From the NCBI GenBank assembly GCA_040904925.1, contig JBBDSP010000024.1:1-64000 (forward strand): 64,000 nucleotides of DNA, given 5' to 3'. Below, one piece after another: positions 1-9,202 of this stretch. Below the pieces are notes generated by a model, which ran no database searches, was not told the DNA's origin, and saw nothing but the letters and a program-made list of their open reading frames with translations. The stretch comes from Gracilimonas sp040904925 (lineage in GTDB: Bacteria > Bacteroidota > Rhodothermia > Balneolales > Balneolaceae). Each line of letters starts with the position of its first letter. The first letter of the stretch is position 1. Position numbers and translations under genes: made by a program.

Positions 1-16
1 AATTAAAAGTAGCTTT

Positions 17-53
17 AAAATCCATGTCTTCGAAAGAGGGCATGGATTTTTTT
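17..53 (+). terminator. Rho-independent terminator at the left edge
   Basis: A 10-bp perfect stem (aaaatccatg with catggatttt, loop of 14 nt) runs into a T-tract. It fits a terminator for a plus-strand gene lying left of the window. Positions 54-279, between it and the first gene, hold no open frame or structure that I can support. Confidence 0.75.
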
Positions 54-279
54 ATGAAGAAACGTGCAATATGTAGTTACTACAATTAACTATGTCTAGA
101 ATGTACCTTTTGATAAAGGTTTGAAGTATGAAGATAAAAGCATTTTTACGAAACGGTTAGTGTTGAATGCTTTCTGGATTACATTTTTATGAAGATCGCT
201 ATGATGCGTGGCTTGATCAATTGACTTTCGCCTGCCGGATCGACTTTTAGGATAAAGTGATTAAAACGGATAGAAAAGT

Positions 280-1719
280 TCACAGAGAAATTGCAAGATC
301 TAAGATCTCAAAGATCTTTGTGTTCAATAAAACAAAAAGAACAATGGCGATAGAGAGAGTGGTGTGCAATCCGATAGTCAGCAGTAGATAAATAGTTCGG
401 TTACTGCCCATATTTTTGGAGGCATCAAAGGCGGCGAGGTTAAATGCGCCAAACCAGATGATCACATAAATCGAGGCAAGTATAAGATTTAATGTCGTGC
501 CAATTCCGGCTGTAAATAAAGTGGTCATCAGGGTTATGATCAGGTAATCAAGGTAGAATATTCCGGAATACAGATTAATGGTTTGACTAAAATGTTCAAG
601 GTTTTTTGCAGGAAGATGTAGCCATAGAAGCGCAATGAGCTGAGTTAACAGAACAAGGATCAACCCAAAGAAAAAGAAAGAAAAGTAATTTGTTCCGGTT
701 ATAGCAATCCAGGGCAGGTGATGAAAGAAAGCGGCGACACCAAATTCACTGAATAGAATCTGAGCAACGATATAAGTTGTCAATCCACCAAAAATGGCGT
801 GTTTTACCATCATCAGAATGCCGGAAGTAAAGTATCGTTCGCGGTAGTGAAGAATATCATCTACAAAAAAACGATGCGCCAGAAAGTAACGCAATATCAT
901 AGGGCGTACATAAGGCAGGTATTTTACCTGTAAAGCAAGTGCAACCCAAAGGACTAACAAAATAAAAACCATCCAGTTTGACGGTGAGCTTTGAGCTTGA
1001 CCATCCGGTAATGGAAGTTCCCAGGTCTGATTATCCCGGTATTCTATCAATGAATTGGATAATTCAGGGTACTGTTTTGTTGCACTTAACAACCATTCTG
1101 AATGTACAAACAATAATCGATTTGCATCTCCGGCTGTGAATGATTGCATAACAGAATGGAAATCAGAAAGATCAGATTCCCGGTAGGCCTGATCACTGTA
1201 TAATGTTCCAAATGGCTGTACAGGATTATTGAAACTGAACCATTCATCCCGGTGATAGTAATACAATGATTTATTTGAGTATGCAGAAAGAGTATCTAAA
1301 ACCGGCTCAAATACTTCACTAAAACTGCTATGTTGTGTTTGGCTGTGTGAAAGCAACCCAAGTCCGCCAACATTTAAAATAGACCTGAACTGTTCTGCCA
1401 ATGCAATATACTCTTGGGTGAGCTGCTCTCTGTTTTCCTGAAGTTTGGAGAGGGTCAGGTAATAATTATCTGATCTTACCAATATGGTCAGATCGGTATT
1501 GGCTAAAACAGAAAGCATTGGATCGGAAAGGCTGTGGTCAATCTCAAGATGAGTGACTCCCAGTTCTGAGAACAGGCGGAGTTGTTCATTAGCTGTAGCT
1601 GTGTCTGTTGGGGTATCCCATACTACACCCAATGATGGCTGTGCAAAGGTATTTTGGGAGACTCCTGCACTGAAAACAAACAAGATGATCCCAAACAGAT
1701 ATGTTGCCTTAAATTTCAC
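280..1719 (-). CDS. Secreted/membrane protein, DUF4271-like C-terminal half
   Basis: The 479-residue product opens with a signal peptide (about residues 1-26, ending FAQ). A soluble extracytoplasmic part to about residue 245 follows, then six or seven hydrophobic segments to the C-terminus. The membrane half resembles DUF4271 proteins of Bacteroidota, which are integral membrane proteins without a well-settled role; the soluble half I do not recognise. The start is GTG (minus strand) directly abutting the miaB stop (TGAGTG), so the two are probably translationally coupled. It is the last gene of the minus-strand run that begins at pyrE/miaB. Family call is by eye; function unknown. Confidence 0.7.
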   Translation of the reverse strand: MKFKATYLFGIILFVFSAGVSQNTFAQPSLGVVWDTPTDTATANEQLRLFSELGVTHLEIDHSLSDPMLSVLANTDLTILVRSDNYYLTLSKLQENREQLTQEYIALAEQFRSILNVGGLGLLSHSQTQHSSFSEVFEPVLDTLSAYSNKSLYYYHRDEWFSFNNPVQPFGTLYSDQAYRESDLSDFHSVMQSFTAGDANRLLFVHSEWLLSATKQYPELSNSLIEYRDNQTWELPLPDGQAQSSPSNWMVFILLVLWVALALQVKYLPYVRPMILRYFLAHRFFVDDILHYRERYFTSGILMMVKHAIFGGLTTYIVAQILFSEFGVAAFFHHLPWIAITGTNYFSFFFFGLILVLLTQLIALLWLHLPAKNLEHFSQTINLYSGIFYLDYLIITLMTTLFTAGIGTTLNLILASIYVIIWFGAFNLAAFDASKNMGSNRTIYLLLTIGLHTTLSIAIVLFVLLNTKIFEILDLAISL

Positions 1720-3078
1720 TCAGGCTACAACTTCAGCTCCATAGTATTCGGAAAGGGTGGTCTTTCGGATCGGATCTGCAATAAGTGTGGCTGAAGTTGT
1801 ATCGGTAACTTCAACTTCCACGTAATCGCCGGGTTTGAGATCTTCCCGGTCAAAAACGACCATTTTGTTGGTGTCCGTTCTTCCGCTCAGCTGCGCATCA
1901 GATTTTTTACTGGTGCTTTCAACTAACACTAAATGCCGGCGACCAACTTCGTCCTTATTTCGACGCTCCTGAATTTCTCTTTGCTGTGTGATGATCTCTG
2001 ACAAGCGACGCTTTTTAACTTCTTCCGGCACATTGTCCTCAAACTTACGGGCTGCAAGTGTACGCTCTCTTTCTGAGTACGCAAACATATACGCGAGGTC
2101 ATATTCAACCTCTGCCATCAAGGAGAGTGTTTGCTGATGTTCTCCTTCAGTCTCATCACAGAATCCGGCAATTATATCGGTGGATAAAGATACACCCGGT
2201 ATTATGGATTTCATGTTTTTGATGAGTTCCAGATAGCCTTCTCTTGTATAGGGTCGACGCATGCGTTCAAGCATGGTGTTGCTTCCGGCTTGAGCAGGAA
2301 TATGGATGTAATTACATAAATTTGGCCGCTCAGCGATCAGGTAAAGCAGATCATCCGGAAAATCTTTTGGGTGGGGTGAAGAGAAGCGGAACCGTATCTC
2401 TGGATCTACTTTGCTTGCTTCATCCATGAGTTTGGTGAAAGAGGTTTCACCATCCAGGTATGAATTCACATTTTGCCCAAGAAGGGTAACTTCTTTATAT
2501 CCTTCATCACTCAGCTGCTTGATCTCTTTGAGTATGGATTCCATTGGGCGACTTCGTTCACGCCCCCTTGTAAATGGAACAACACAAAAGGCGCACATAT
2601 TATCACATCCGCGCATGATAGATACAAAGGCATTCACGCCATTTCCGGTAGTACGGACAGGGGCGATGTCAGCATAAGTTTCTTCAAGCGAGAGAAGCAC
2701 GTTTACCGCTTTGCGGCCGTCGTCAACTTCCTTGAGCAGTCGGGGAATATCACGGTATGCATCCGGGCCCACTACGATATCAACTAAATGTTCCTGTTCA
2801 ATGATGCGGTCTTTAATGCGTTCAGCCATACAACCTAACACACCAACTGTAAGCTCGCCATTTTCTTTTTTAATGGACCGAAGTTCTTTAAGGCGATTCC
2901 ATACTTTGGTTTCCGCATTTTCACGGATTGAGCAGGTATTAACTAATACCACATCAGCACTTTCGGCATCATGGACGGGCTTCATGCCATCTTCCAGTAA
3001 AATGGAATTCACGATCTCAGAATCCGCAAAATTCATTTGGCAACCGTAGGTCTCGATATGAAACGTTTTTTTTGTCAC
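1720..3078 (-). CDS. miaB: tRNA-2-methylthio-N6-dimethylallyladenosine synthase MiaB
   Basis: This radical-SAM methylthiotransferase adds the 2-methylthio group to i6A37 of tRNAs reading UNN codons. The 452-residue protein has the full family layout. The N-terminal UPF0004 domain carries three cluster cysteines (Cys13 in ETYGCQMN, one in NTCSIRENAE, one in GCMAERI). The radical-SAM CxxxCxxC motif is in RGCDNMCAFC, and a C-terminal TRAM domain spans about residues 375-440. Length is normal for the family. It lies 30 bp downstream of pyrE on the same strand and its stop touches the start of the DUF4271-like gene. MiaB is preferred over its paralogue MtaB because of the ETYGCQMN and RGRERSRP motifs. 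Confidence 0.95.
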   Translation of the reverse strand: MTKKTFHIETYGCQMNFADSEIVNSILLEDGMKPVHDAESADVVLVNTCSIRENAETKVWNRLKELRSIKKENGELTVGVLGCMAERIKDRIIEQEHLVDIVVGPDAYRDIPRLLKEVDDGRKAVNVLLSLEETYADIAPVRTTGNGVNAFVSIMRGCDNMCAFCVVPFTRGRERSRPMESILKEIKQLSDEGYKEVTLLGQNVNSYLDGETSFTKLMDEASKVDPEIRFRFSSPHPKDFPDDLLYLIAERPNLCNYIHIPAQAGSNTMLERMRRPYTREGYLELIKNMKSIIPGVSLSTDIIAGFCDETEGEHQQTLSLMAEVEYDLAYMFAYSERERTLAARKFEDNVPEEVKKRRLSEIITQQREIQERRNKDEVGRRHLVLVESTSKKSDAQLSGRTDTNKMVVFDREDLKPGDYVEVEVTDTTSATLIADPIRKTTLSEYYGAEVVA

Positions 3079-3108
3079 AGTACTTAACTTTAAAAATTTA
3101 AAAAATAA

Positions 3109-3768
3109 TTATTGGTCGGCATCAGGACTGTCCGGCCACACATCAGGATGGTCTCTCCAGCTTGAAAGCAGGTCAAGATCTTCACCGTTTATCATTCCTT
3201 TTTCGACAGCCACATTAACAAGGGTTTTATAGTCGGTAAGGGTATAAACGGTAACACCGGCATCTTTAAATCGCTTTGATGCGTTATCGAAATCGTAGGT
3301 AAAAATAGAAAGTACGGCATCCACTTTTGCACCTACAAATTGAAGAGCTTCTACCACAGAAATCGCAGAACCGCCTGTGGAGATAAGATCTTCGATCACA
3401 ACGGTAGATTCACCTTTTTTTACTCCACCTTCAATTTGATTACCCATGCCGTGTGCTTTGGCTTTAGCGCGTACGTAAGCCAATGGTTTATTAAGATTTG
3501 CAGCAACCCAGGCTGCATGAGGAATTCCGGCTGTAGCTGTTCCTGTTATAACATCAACGCCGGTAAATTTATCCTGGATGATAGAAGTAAATTCATTTTC
3601 GATCTTGTTGCGTATCTCAGGATAGCGTAGCGTTAGTCTGTTGTCACAATAAATAGGGGAGTTCCATCCTGAAGTCCATGTAAAAGGATCGTTAGGGCGT
3701 AGAACCACTGCGTTAATTTCAAGCAAATGAGCAGCCAGCTCACGTGCAAATGAGGTGTTAAGTATCAT
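3109..3768 (-). CDS. pyrE: Orotate phosphoribosyltransferase
   Basis: The enzyme converts orotate and PRPP to orotidine 5'-monophosphate, the fifth step of pyrimidine synthesis. The 219-residue protein has the PRTase fold with the PRPP-binding loop VVIEDLISTGGSA near residues 122-134, the flexible-loop KAKAHG segment near residue 102, and the N-terminal FTWTSGWNSPIYCDNR signature. Length matches bacterial PyrE (about 210-220). It sits alone in the pathway here, between pgpA (upstream, 46-bp gap) and miaB (downstream), probably as part of one minus-strand transcript with pgsA-pgpA. Confidence 0.95.
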   Translation of the reverse strand: MILNTSFARELAAHLLEINAVVLRPNDPFTWTSGWNSPIYCDNRLTLRYPEIRNKIENEFTSIIQDKFTGVDVITGTATAGIPHAAWVAANLNKPLAYVRAKAKAHGMGNQIEGGVKKGESTVVIEDLISTGGSAISVVEALQFVGAKVDAVLSIFTYDFDNASKRFKDAGVTVYTLTDYKTLVNVAVEKGMINGEDLDLLSSWRDHPDVWPDSPDADQ

Positions 3769-3814
3769 AGTTGTCTAAATTCTTGTTATTGGTACCGCTG
3801 AGATGAGTGAGGTA

Positions 3815-4300
3815 TCAGGCCATCCCAAATAAATTCGGCCACATAAAAATAAGGGTTTTTAAGCAGATAAGCGCATATAATCCTGCTAATAAATCATCGG
3901 CTAAAATTCCAAAGCCTCCGCCTAGATTTTGGACTTTATGAATGCCCAATGGCTTTAGGATATCAAAAAATCTAAAGAGTATAAAACCGGTTAATAAAAT
4001 GATAATATCGGAGTAAAGATCGCCTGAGAAGGAAATAGCGATGAAAGTCAGTGCCTGTCCTGCCCACTCATCGATCACCATTTTACCGGGATCTTTTCCA
4101 AAATTCTTTTCAAAATAGGAGGCTACCCAAACCGAACCCAGACAAGATATGATCAGAAACAGGATCAGAAACAGGTAGTTTTGTGCATAGATGATCCCGA
4201 GGATAATGAGTAAAGCTGTAACACTGCCGGCGGTTCCCGGTGCTTTTGGAATCAGTCCGGAATAGAACCCGGTTCCTAAAAAATATTTCAGAGCGTTCAC
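3815..4300 (-). CDS. pgpA: Phosphatidylglycerophosphatase A
   Basis: Integral membrane phosphatase that removes phosphate from phosphatidylglycerol phosphate, the step after PgsA. The protein shows the PgpA signature: GTGFYSGLIPKAPGTAGS near the N-terminus, a central VIDEWAGQ motif, and IHKVQNLGGGFGILADDLLAG near the C-terminus, with four hydrophobic segments. I choose the GTG at 4300 (VNALKYF), which gives a 161-residue product and a 4-bp GTGA overlap with the pgsA stop. An ATG at 4342 would overlap pgsA by 46 bp and add 14 residues that look like out-of-frame pgsA. Adjacent and coupled to pgsA, so the two consecutive steps are encoded together. Confidence 0.9.
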   Translation of the reverse strand: MNALKYFLGTGFYSGLIPKAPGTAGSVTALLIILGIIYAQNYLFLILFLIISCLGSVWVASYFEKNFGKDPGKMVIDEWAGQALTFIAISFSGDLYSDIIILLTGFILFRFFDILKPLGIHKVQNLGGGFGILADDLLAGLYALICLKTLIFMWPNLFGMA

Positions 4301-4890
4301 GGTGCCGGTGTTTCGGTTTTGAACATATCCCGGTTCACCCATAAATATTCAATTCCTGAATACACCGTAAGTGCCGTCACGAACATCATAGCATAATATA
4401 AAGAACCTGAGTTGAAGAACTGAGCGGCTACATCGGCAAATTCAATATCTGCCTGTTTGAAAACTCCGATCAAAAGAACGAAGTACAGAAAGACCATTTG
4501 AACCATGGTCTTGGCTTTTGCTGTAAATCGGGTTTTCATGGTGATGTTTTTTCTTCCGGCGTACAACCGCAATAGAGTTACGACCACATCCCGAACAACA
4601 ATCGCAAAAACGGCCCACCATGGGAACTGGGTTACATCAAGAAAAGGGAGACACAGAAAGCCTGCAAAGGTGAGAAATTTATCGGCAAGGGGATCAAGAA
4701 AAACGCCAAATTCACTTTCCAGTTTGTAGTAGCGGGCTATCTTTCCATCGAAATAATCAGTTACAGCAGCAGTTGCAAAAACAGCGATACTGAGCGAGCG
4801 CCATATCAATTCATCCTGGATGTACATAAATAAAAAGATGGGGGCTAAGATCATTCTTAAGCCACTGAGTATATTGGGAAGATTTTTCAT
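4297..4890 (-). CDS. pgsA: CDP-diacylglycerol-glycerol-3-phosphate 3-phosphatidyltransferase
   Basis: Membrane enzyme making phosphatidylglycerol phosphate from CDP-diacylglycerol and glycerol-3-phosphate. The 197-residue protein carries the CDP-alcohol phosphotransferase motif (D-G-x2-A-R-x8-G-x3-D-x3-D) as DYFDGKIARYY followed by GVFLDPLADK near residues 44-72, plus the N-terminal LPNILSGLRMILAPIF that opens most PgsA proteins. Length is typical. It is first of the minus-strand group pgsA-pgpA-pyrE-miaB and is divergent from cinA, from which it is separated by a gap holding a strong inverted repeat. Confidence 0.92.
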   Translation of the reverse strand: MKNLPNILSGLRMILAPIFLFMYIQDELIWRSLSIAVFATAAVTDYFDGKIARYYKLESEFGVFLDPLADKFLTFAGFLCLPFLDVTQFPWWAVFAIVVRDVVVTLLRLYAGRKNITMKTRFTAKAKTMVQMVFLYFVLLIGVFKQADIEFADVAAQFFNSGSLYYAMMFVTALTVYSGIEYLWVNRDMFKTETPAP

Positions 4891-4970
4891 TGATTGATTA
4901 AGGGAATTTTAAGTGCCCAAACTTACTAAGGAATTCAGTTCATAACATAGTGTTTTTTAGAAGAGAGGTA

Positions 4971-5019
4971 TTAGGTGTCAGGTGTTAGTAAAATGGAAAT
5001 TCTAACACCTGACACCTAA
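4971..5019. repeat. 18-bp perfect inverted repeat between pgsA and cinA
   Basis: Arms 4971-4988 (ttaggtgtcaggtgttag) and 5002-5019 are exact reverse complements around a 13-nt loop; a further 5-bp gaggt/acctc pair lies outside. It lies between two divergent genes, where a terminator is not expected, and has no T-tract on either strand. It is probably a dispersed intergenic palindrome; compare 43898-43950. Confidence 0.85.
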
Positions 5020-5077
5020 AAACTAAAACCTCATTTAGCTGTGGAATTTGGGCAGGGTAATGCGGAATTTACGCGCC

Positions 5078-6364
5078 ATGAAAGCACAGATCATCTCAAT
5101 CGGTAACGAGCTTCTTATCGGCGATACGGTTAATACCAATGCCACCTGGCTGGGTGAATTCCTGACCGGAGTAGGTTTTTCCGTGACTGCAGTTTATACC
5201 ATTACAGATGAACTTGAGCAGATCAAGCGTACTATTCGGCAGGCTATGGAGGAAGCTGATGTGGTGATCTGTACAGGAGGATTAGGGCCCACTCACGATG
5301 ACATGACCAAAAAAGCAGTAGCTGATCTGTTTGATGTAGGGTACAAGCTGGATGAAAGAACTCTGGATTACATTAAAGCTCTCTTCAAAGAGCGGAATAT
5401 CCCTTTTTCTAAGTCTAATTACAGTCAGGCTGAAGTACCCGAAAATGCAGAGGTTCTTTTTAACAAAGCAGGAACAGCTCCCGGAATGTGGTTTAAGGAA
5501 AGCAGTTATCTGGCTGTGTTACCCGGCGTGCCATATGAGATGAAGTACCTGATGAAAGAAAAGGTATCGGATAAACTTCGGGAGGCTTTTGGAGAAACCG
5601 GGTATGTATATTCCCATTATATAAAAACAGCAGGCATTGGTGAGAGCACATTGAGTGACGAGATTCTCGGTGACCTCTCGAAATATTTCCAAAATGGGAT
5701 AAGCCTGGCTTATTTACCTGCTCCGGGAGGAGTTACTTTACGGCTCAATGCCAGTGGTAAAACTGAAGAGGAGGCAAAGGGATACCTAACTCATTTATCA
5801 GAGATGATTCATGAAAAGGCCGAGAAATTTATTTATGGTGAAGGAAAAGAATATTCAATCAGTGAAGCAGTTGGTGAGTTATTAAAGGAACAGGGACTGA
5901 CCATTTCCGTTGCAGAAAGTTGTACCGGCGGGCATATAGCAAATACGTTTACAGATGTTGCCGGAAGCAGCGACTATTTTGAAGGGGGAATTATCTCTTA
6001 TTCCAATCAGGTGAAGGTGAATCAATTGGGAGTTTCACAGAGTGATCTTAACTCTGTTGGTGCGGTAAGTAAAGAAGTTGCATTACAAATGGCTAAGGGT
6101 GTAGCTTTACAATTGAATAGCGATATTGGAATCTCAACAACGGGGATTGCTGGTCCGGGTGGCGGAACTAAAGAGAAGCCGGTAGGTACGGTATGGATGG
6201 GATTTTATCAAAAAGATGGAGCACATATTGCTATTAAAGCGATGTTTACAAAAGATCGGCTTATCAATAAAGAACGCACTAAAATGGTGCTGCTTGACAC
6301 CACCAGAAGAATGCTAAAAGGAATTGATCAGATGCCTTATGACTTAAATAAAGAGCAAGCTTGA
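5078..6364 (+). CDS. cinA: CinA-family protein (nicotinamide-nucleotide amidase / ADP-ribose pyrophosphatase)
   Basis: Two-domain CinA. An N-terminal molybdopterin-binding-like COG1058 domain (about 1-170; IISIGNELLIGDTVNTNA, TGGLGPTHDD) is followed by a C-terminal amidase domain (about 260-420; VAESCTGGHIANTFTDVAGSS, TTGIAGPGGG) that deamidates nicotinamide mononucleotide in pyridine-nucleotide salvage. I start at the ATG at 5078 (MKAQIIS), giving 428 residues, because homologues begin at this IISIGNE block. The TTG at 5048 and ATG at 5060 would add an unsupported 6-10 residues. The stop overlaps the next gene by 4 bp, so the two are translationally coupled. Confidence 0.92.
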   Translation: MKAQIISIGNELLIGDTVNTNATWLGEFLTGVGFSVTAVYTITDELEQIKRTIRQAMEEADVVICTGGLGPTHDDMTKKAVADLFDVGYKLDERTLDYIKALFKERNIPFSKSNYSQAEVPENAEVLFNKAGTAPGMWFKESSYLAVLPGVPYEMKYLMKEKVSDKLREAFGETGYVYSHYIKTAGIGESTLSDEILGDLSKYFQNGISLAYLPAPGGVTLRLNASGKTEEEAKGYLTHLSEMIHEKAEKFIYGEGKEYSISEAVGELLKEQGLTISVAESCTGGHIANTFTDVAGSSDYFEGGIISYSNQVKVNQLGVSQSDLNSVGAVSKEVALQMAKGVALQLNSDIGISTTGIAGPGGGTKEKPVGTVWMGFYQKDGAHIAIKAMFTKDRLINKERTKMVLLDTTRRMLKGIDQMPYDLNKEQA

Positions 6365-8316
6365 AAAAGATCACCCTCCTACATATCGTTTTTTTGTTAA
6401 CCGGAATGCCGGTACTTGCACAGGTCATTGATACTACGGACATCGGCCAGACTGAAAGGCCTGAGAATATTGAAATGACACAGGATACAACTGCTCAGGA
6501 AGAGGACTTACCGGAGCCGGGAAAAGTAACCCCCTGGCAGGAAGACTGGGGGGCAGCCTCAAACATCGTTACCAATGACAGTTTACTTCGCTGGCAGCTT
6601 TGGCCAAACTGGGGAGATTTCCAGGCATACCGACGGGACGTGATCTCATTCCGGCAGGGTACTATTGGCAGGGTTGATGCCTTTCACATCAATGGATATG
6701 AGCCCCATGAACAGAGACTTGAGATGGAAGGACTTTCACTGAATAATCCCATCACAGGATTGCCAAACTACAATTTAGTGCCACACCGAAAAATTGGTCA
6801 GGTAGCTGAAAGCTATGGAGGAAATCACTATTCCAACATTCGGATTCGGGATTTTTATACAGTAAAGCCCATCAGTTATTTGAACTATGATGAAGATGGC
6901 GAAGATTTCAGGAATCTGGAGTTTATGGTAGCACAGAATTTCACGGAGAAAACCAATCTTGAAGTGTCATACTGGGATCGCAGGGGAGGCGGTTATTATC
7001 CCAACAGTGAGGTTAGGGGAAATCAGATCATGGGGCGCGTGTATCATCATTTGAACGATCGGTATTTGATACGAGCAATGTATCTCAGAAATCAGCTTAA
7101 AAACGATGAGTCGTTTGGCTACAATGTGACAGATCCTGCTGCTTTCCCATTTGATGAATTTACTGCACCACCGCTGGCTGTCAATGCCAATTCTGAATTT
7201 AATCGTTGGGATCTTATTGCCGGAATTTATCAGCGTAAAGATACCGCCTCTGCTGAAAATGGTGGTTTTGAATTATCAATCACCAAGAACAAGAATGATC
7301 TATTTTTCGGTGCAGACACCTTATCCCGTGAGGTCCGAACATTAGGGTCCCGAATTTTTAAGAACCTGAGCTGGAAGAATATTGGTGTTAGGGGAGAAAT
7401 TAAGGTTGAAAACCAGAAAGCAGAGGAATTCTCACCGATTACTATGAGCGACTGGTCTGATTTGAATGCCGAAGTTTCAGCTGAGTATGATCTGTTTAAA
7501 GATCTGACTTTTTATGGAAGCGGAGTGTATTCTTATCGAAGTGATGCTAAAAGTGGCTTTGATATAACCGGGGGAATAAAAGCTGAATTATTTGACAGGG
7601 TTAACCTGTCTTCGAGCATATCAACATTTAGCCGGATTCCTACTATTCAATCCATGTATTGGGAATCAGAAAATTATGTAGGGAATGAGAATTTAGCGAA
7701 TGAACTGGGTATTTCTGCAACAGGAAAGCTGGATGTTGATCTAACTTCCTCCGTAACCATCGGAGCTAAAGGAAGGTTTAAAATGTCTGAAAATTCGATT
7801 TTTCTGAATCCTGACAGCTCATTTACGAACAGCGAAACGGTTCAGCATTTATCAGGCTCTGCATATGCACGATTCGAGAACCATCTTTTTGAGATCGAGA
7901 GTTCAGGTGTGGCTCAGCAGTTTTTATATAATGACACAACCTCCCCCTCAGCTTTACTCAACAATCAGGATCTTATTGTGTGGCTGCGAAACTCAGCATT
8001 TGTGAAAGGCTATGTTTTTGATCGTGCAACCTATCTGAAATTGGGAGTAAAAACCTTATTATCCCCATTCTATTATGGAGCCCGCTCATTCAATACGGAG
8101 CTGGGTTATTGGCAGGGTAACAGCAGCTATCAGGAACTTTCTCCGTTTTTTAGAATGGATGCGGAACTTTCAGCCCGGGTTCGGGGAATAATGGTAGTAC
8201 TAAGATGGGAAAATGCGCTTGACGGATACGGGCAGGCAGGCTACTTTGAGGCCGCCGGTTTCCCAATGCCGCCACGACGTTTATTAGTAGGAATAAGAGC
8301 ACAATTCAGAAATTGA
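6361..8316 (+). CDS. Outer-membrane beta-barrel protein, TonB-receptor-like / putative porin
   Basis: A 651-residue exported protein. It begins with a TTG codon that overlaps the cinA stop (TTGA) and encodes a signal peptide of about 20 residues (ending VLAQ). Residues about 75-160 resemble a degenerate TonB-receptor plug (VDAFHINGYEPHEQRLEMEG). The rest is alternating amphipathic strands rich in aromatic residues with a terminal aromatic/hydrophobic strand (LLVGIRAQF), as expected of a beta-barrel. No TonB box is evident. Homologues in Bacteroidota are annotated as putative porins or TonB-dependent receptors; the substrate cannot be told from sequence. It is tightly packed between cinA and ftsX (1-bp gap), so it is probably co-transcribed with both. 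Confidence 0.7.
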   Translation: MKKITLLHIVFLLTGMPVLAQVIDTTDIGQTERPENIEMTQDTTAQEEDLPEPGKVTPWQEDWGAASNIVTNDSLLRWQLWPNWGDFQAYRRDVISFRQGTIGRVDAFHINGYEPHEQRLEMEGLSLNNPITGLPNYNLVPHRKIGQVAESYGGNHYSNIRIRDFYTVKPISYLNYDEDGEDFRNLEFMVAQNFTEKTNLEVSYWDRRGGGYYPNSEVRGNQIMGRVYHHLNDRYLIRAMYLRNQLKNDESFGYNVTDPAAFPFDEFTAPPLAVNANSEFNRWDLIAGIYQRKDTASAENGGFELSITKNKNDLFFGADTLSREVRTLGSRIFKNLSWKNIGVRGEIKVENQKAEEFSPITMSDWSDLNAEVSAEYDLFKDLTFYGSGVYSYRSDAKSGFDITGGIKAELFDRVNLSSSISTFSRIPTIQSMYWESENYVGNENLANELGISATGKLDVDLTSSVTIGAKGRFKMSENSIFLNPDSSFTNSETVQHLSGSAYARFENHLFEIESSGVAQQFLYNDTTSPSALLNNQDLIVWLRNSAFVKGYVFDRATYLKLGVKTLLSPFYYGARSFNTELGYWQGNSSYQELSPFFRMDAELSARVRGIMVVLRWENALDGYGQAGYFEAAGFPMPPRRLLVGIRAQFRN

Positions 8317-8317
8317 T

Positions 8318-9202
8318 ATGAGTATAAAATACATTGTTAGGGAAGGTATTACAGGAATTCAGAGAACCAAACTTGCGGCTACTACTTCTATCTTTTCTTT
8401 GTTCGTTGCGGTTCTTTTATTGGGATTACTTACCAGGATTGGGTTTAATGTTTACAGTCAGGCCATGTCAATTAAAGACCTGATTGAAGTTGAAGTGTTC
8501 TTACTGGATGTTGATGATCGCAGCACGAATCAAATCCGACTTCAACTTGAAGATGAAGAACTGGTACAAGAGGTCACCTATATTTCCAAGGACAGTGCTT
8601 CGGCTGTTATGCGTAAGGAATTTGGAGCCGGTGTTGAAGAACTCGCTGAGCTTAACTTCCTGCCGGCTTCCTTTCGCTTGAGTGTAGATACGGATGCAGG
8701 TGCCGATCAGATCGAGAACCTGGTTTCAAGTTTACAGAATGTGCGTGGGGTGGACGAAGTGGAGTATAATGCGGCATTGCTCAGAGTTATGGAATCAAAC
8801 CTGAATACCTTCAGTTTGATCGGTGGGGGGATTGGAATACTGATCCTTTTAGCAGCACTGATCCTGGTTTATAATACTATCCGGTTAACGATATACGCTA
8901 AAAGAGATCTGATCAGAGCTATGAAGTTAGTAGGTGCAACCAACAAATTTATTCGAAGTCCTTTTATCGTAGAGGGAGTTTTACAGGGAGTCATAGCCGG
9001 ATCATTCGCTGTCTTAAGTATATTTGTGATCTTCGAGTTCGCTATTCCCTTTTATTTATCTGACCTGGGGACTCTTGGGTGGCCTTTAGGCCGCTGGTAC
9101 TTCCTGGTTGGCGGAATGATGACGCTCTCAATTATGATGGGGTGGTGGGGGAGCCGTTGGGCAGCCCGCCGGTTTATTCAGGAAACCTATATTTCGGGCT
9201 GA
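8318..9202 (+). CDS. ftsX: Cell-division protein FtsX
   Basis: The permease half of the FtsEX complex, which couples ATP hydrolysis in the cytoplasm to peptidoglycan hydrolase activation at the septum. The 294-residue protein shows the FtsX layout. One membrane segment (about 22-45) is followed by an extracytoplasmic domain (about 46-160, with the EVEVFLLDVDD and VTYISKDSA pattern), then three membrane segments with the FtsX-permease motif RAMKLVGATNKFIRSPFIVEG. No ftsE is next to it in this window, as is common in Bacteroidota, where ftsX lies apart. It converges directly with the fur-type gene; the two stops are adjacent. Confidence 0.9.
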   Translation: MSIKYIVREGITGIQRTKLAATTSIFSLFVAVLLLGLLTRIGFNVYSQAMSIKDLIEVEVFLLDVDDRSTNQIRLQLEDEELVQEVTYISKDSASAVMRKEFGAGVEELAELNFLPASFRLSVDTDAGADQIENLVSSLQNVRGVDEVEYNAALLRVMESNLNTFSLIGGGIGILILLAALILVYNTIRLTIYAKRDLIRAMKLVGATNKFIRSPFIVEGVLQGVIAGSFAVLSIFVIFEFAIPFYLSDLGTLGWPLGRWYFLVGGMMTLSIMMGWWGSRWAARRFIQETYISG

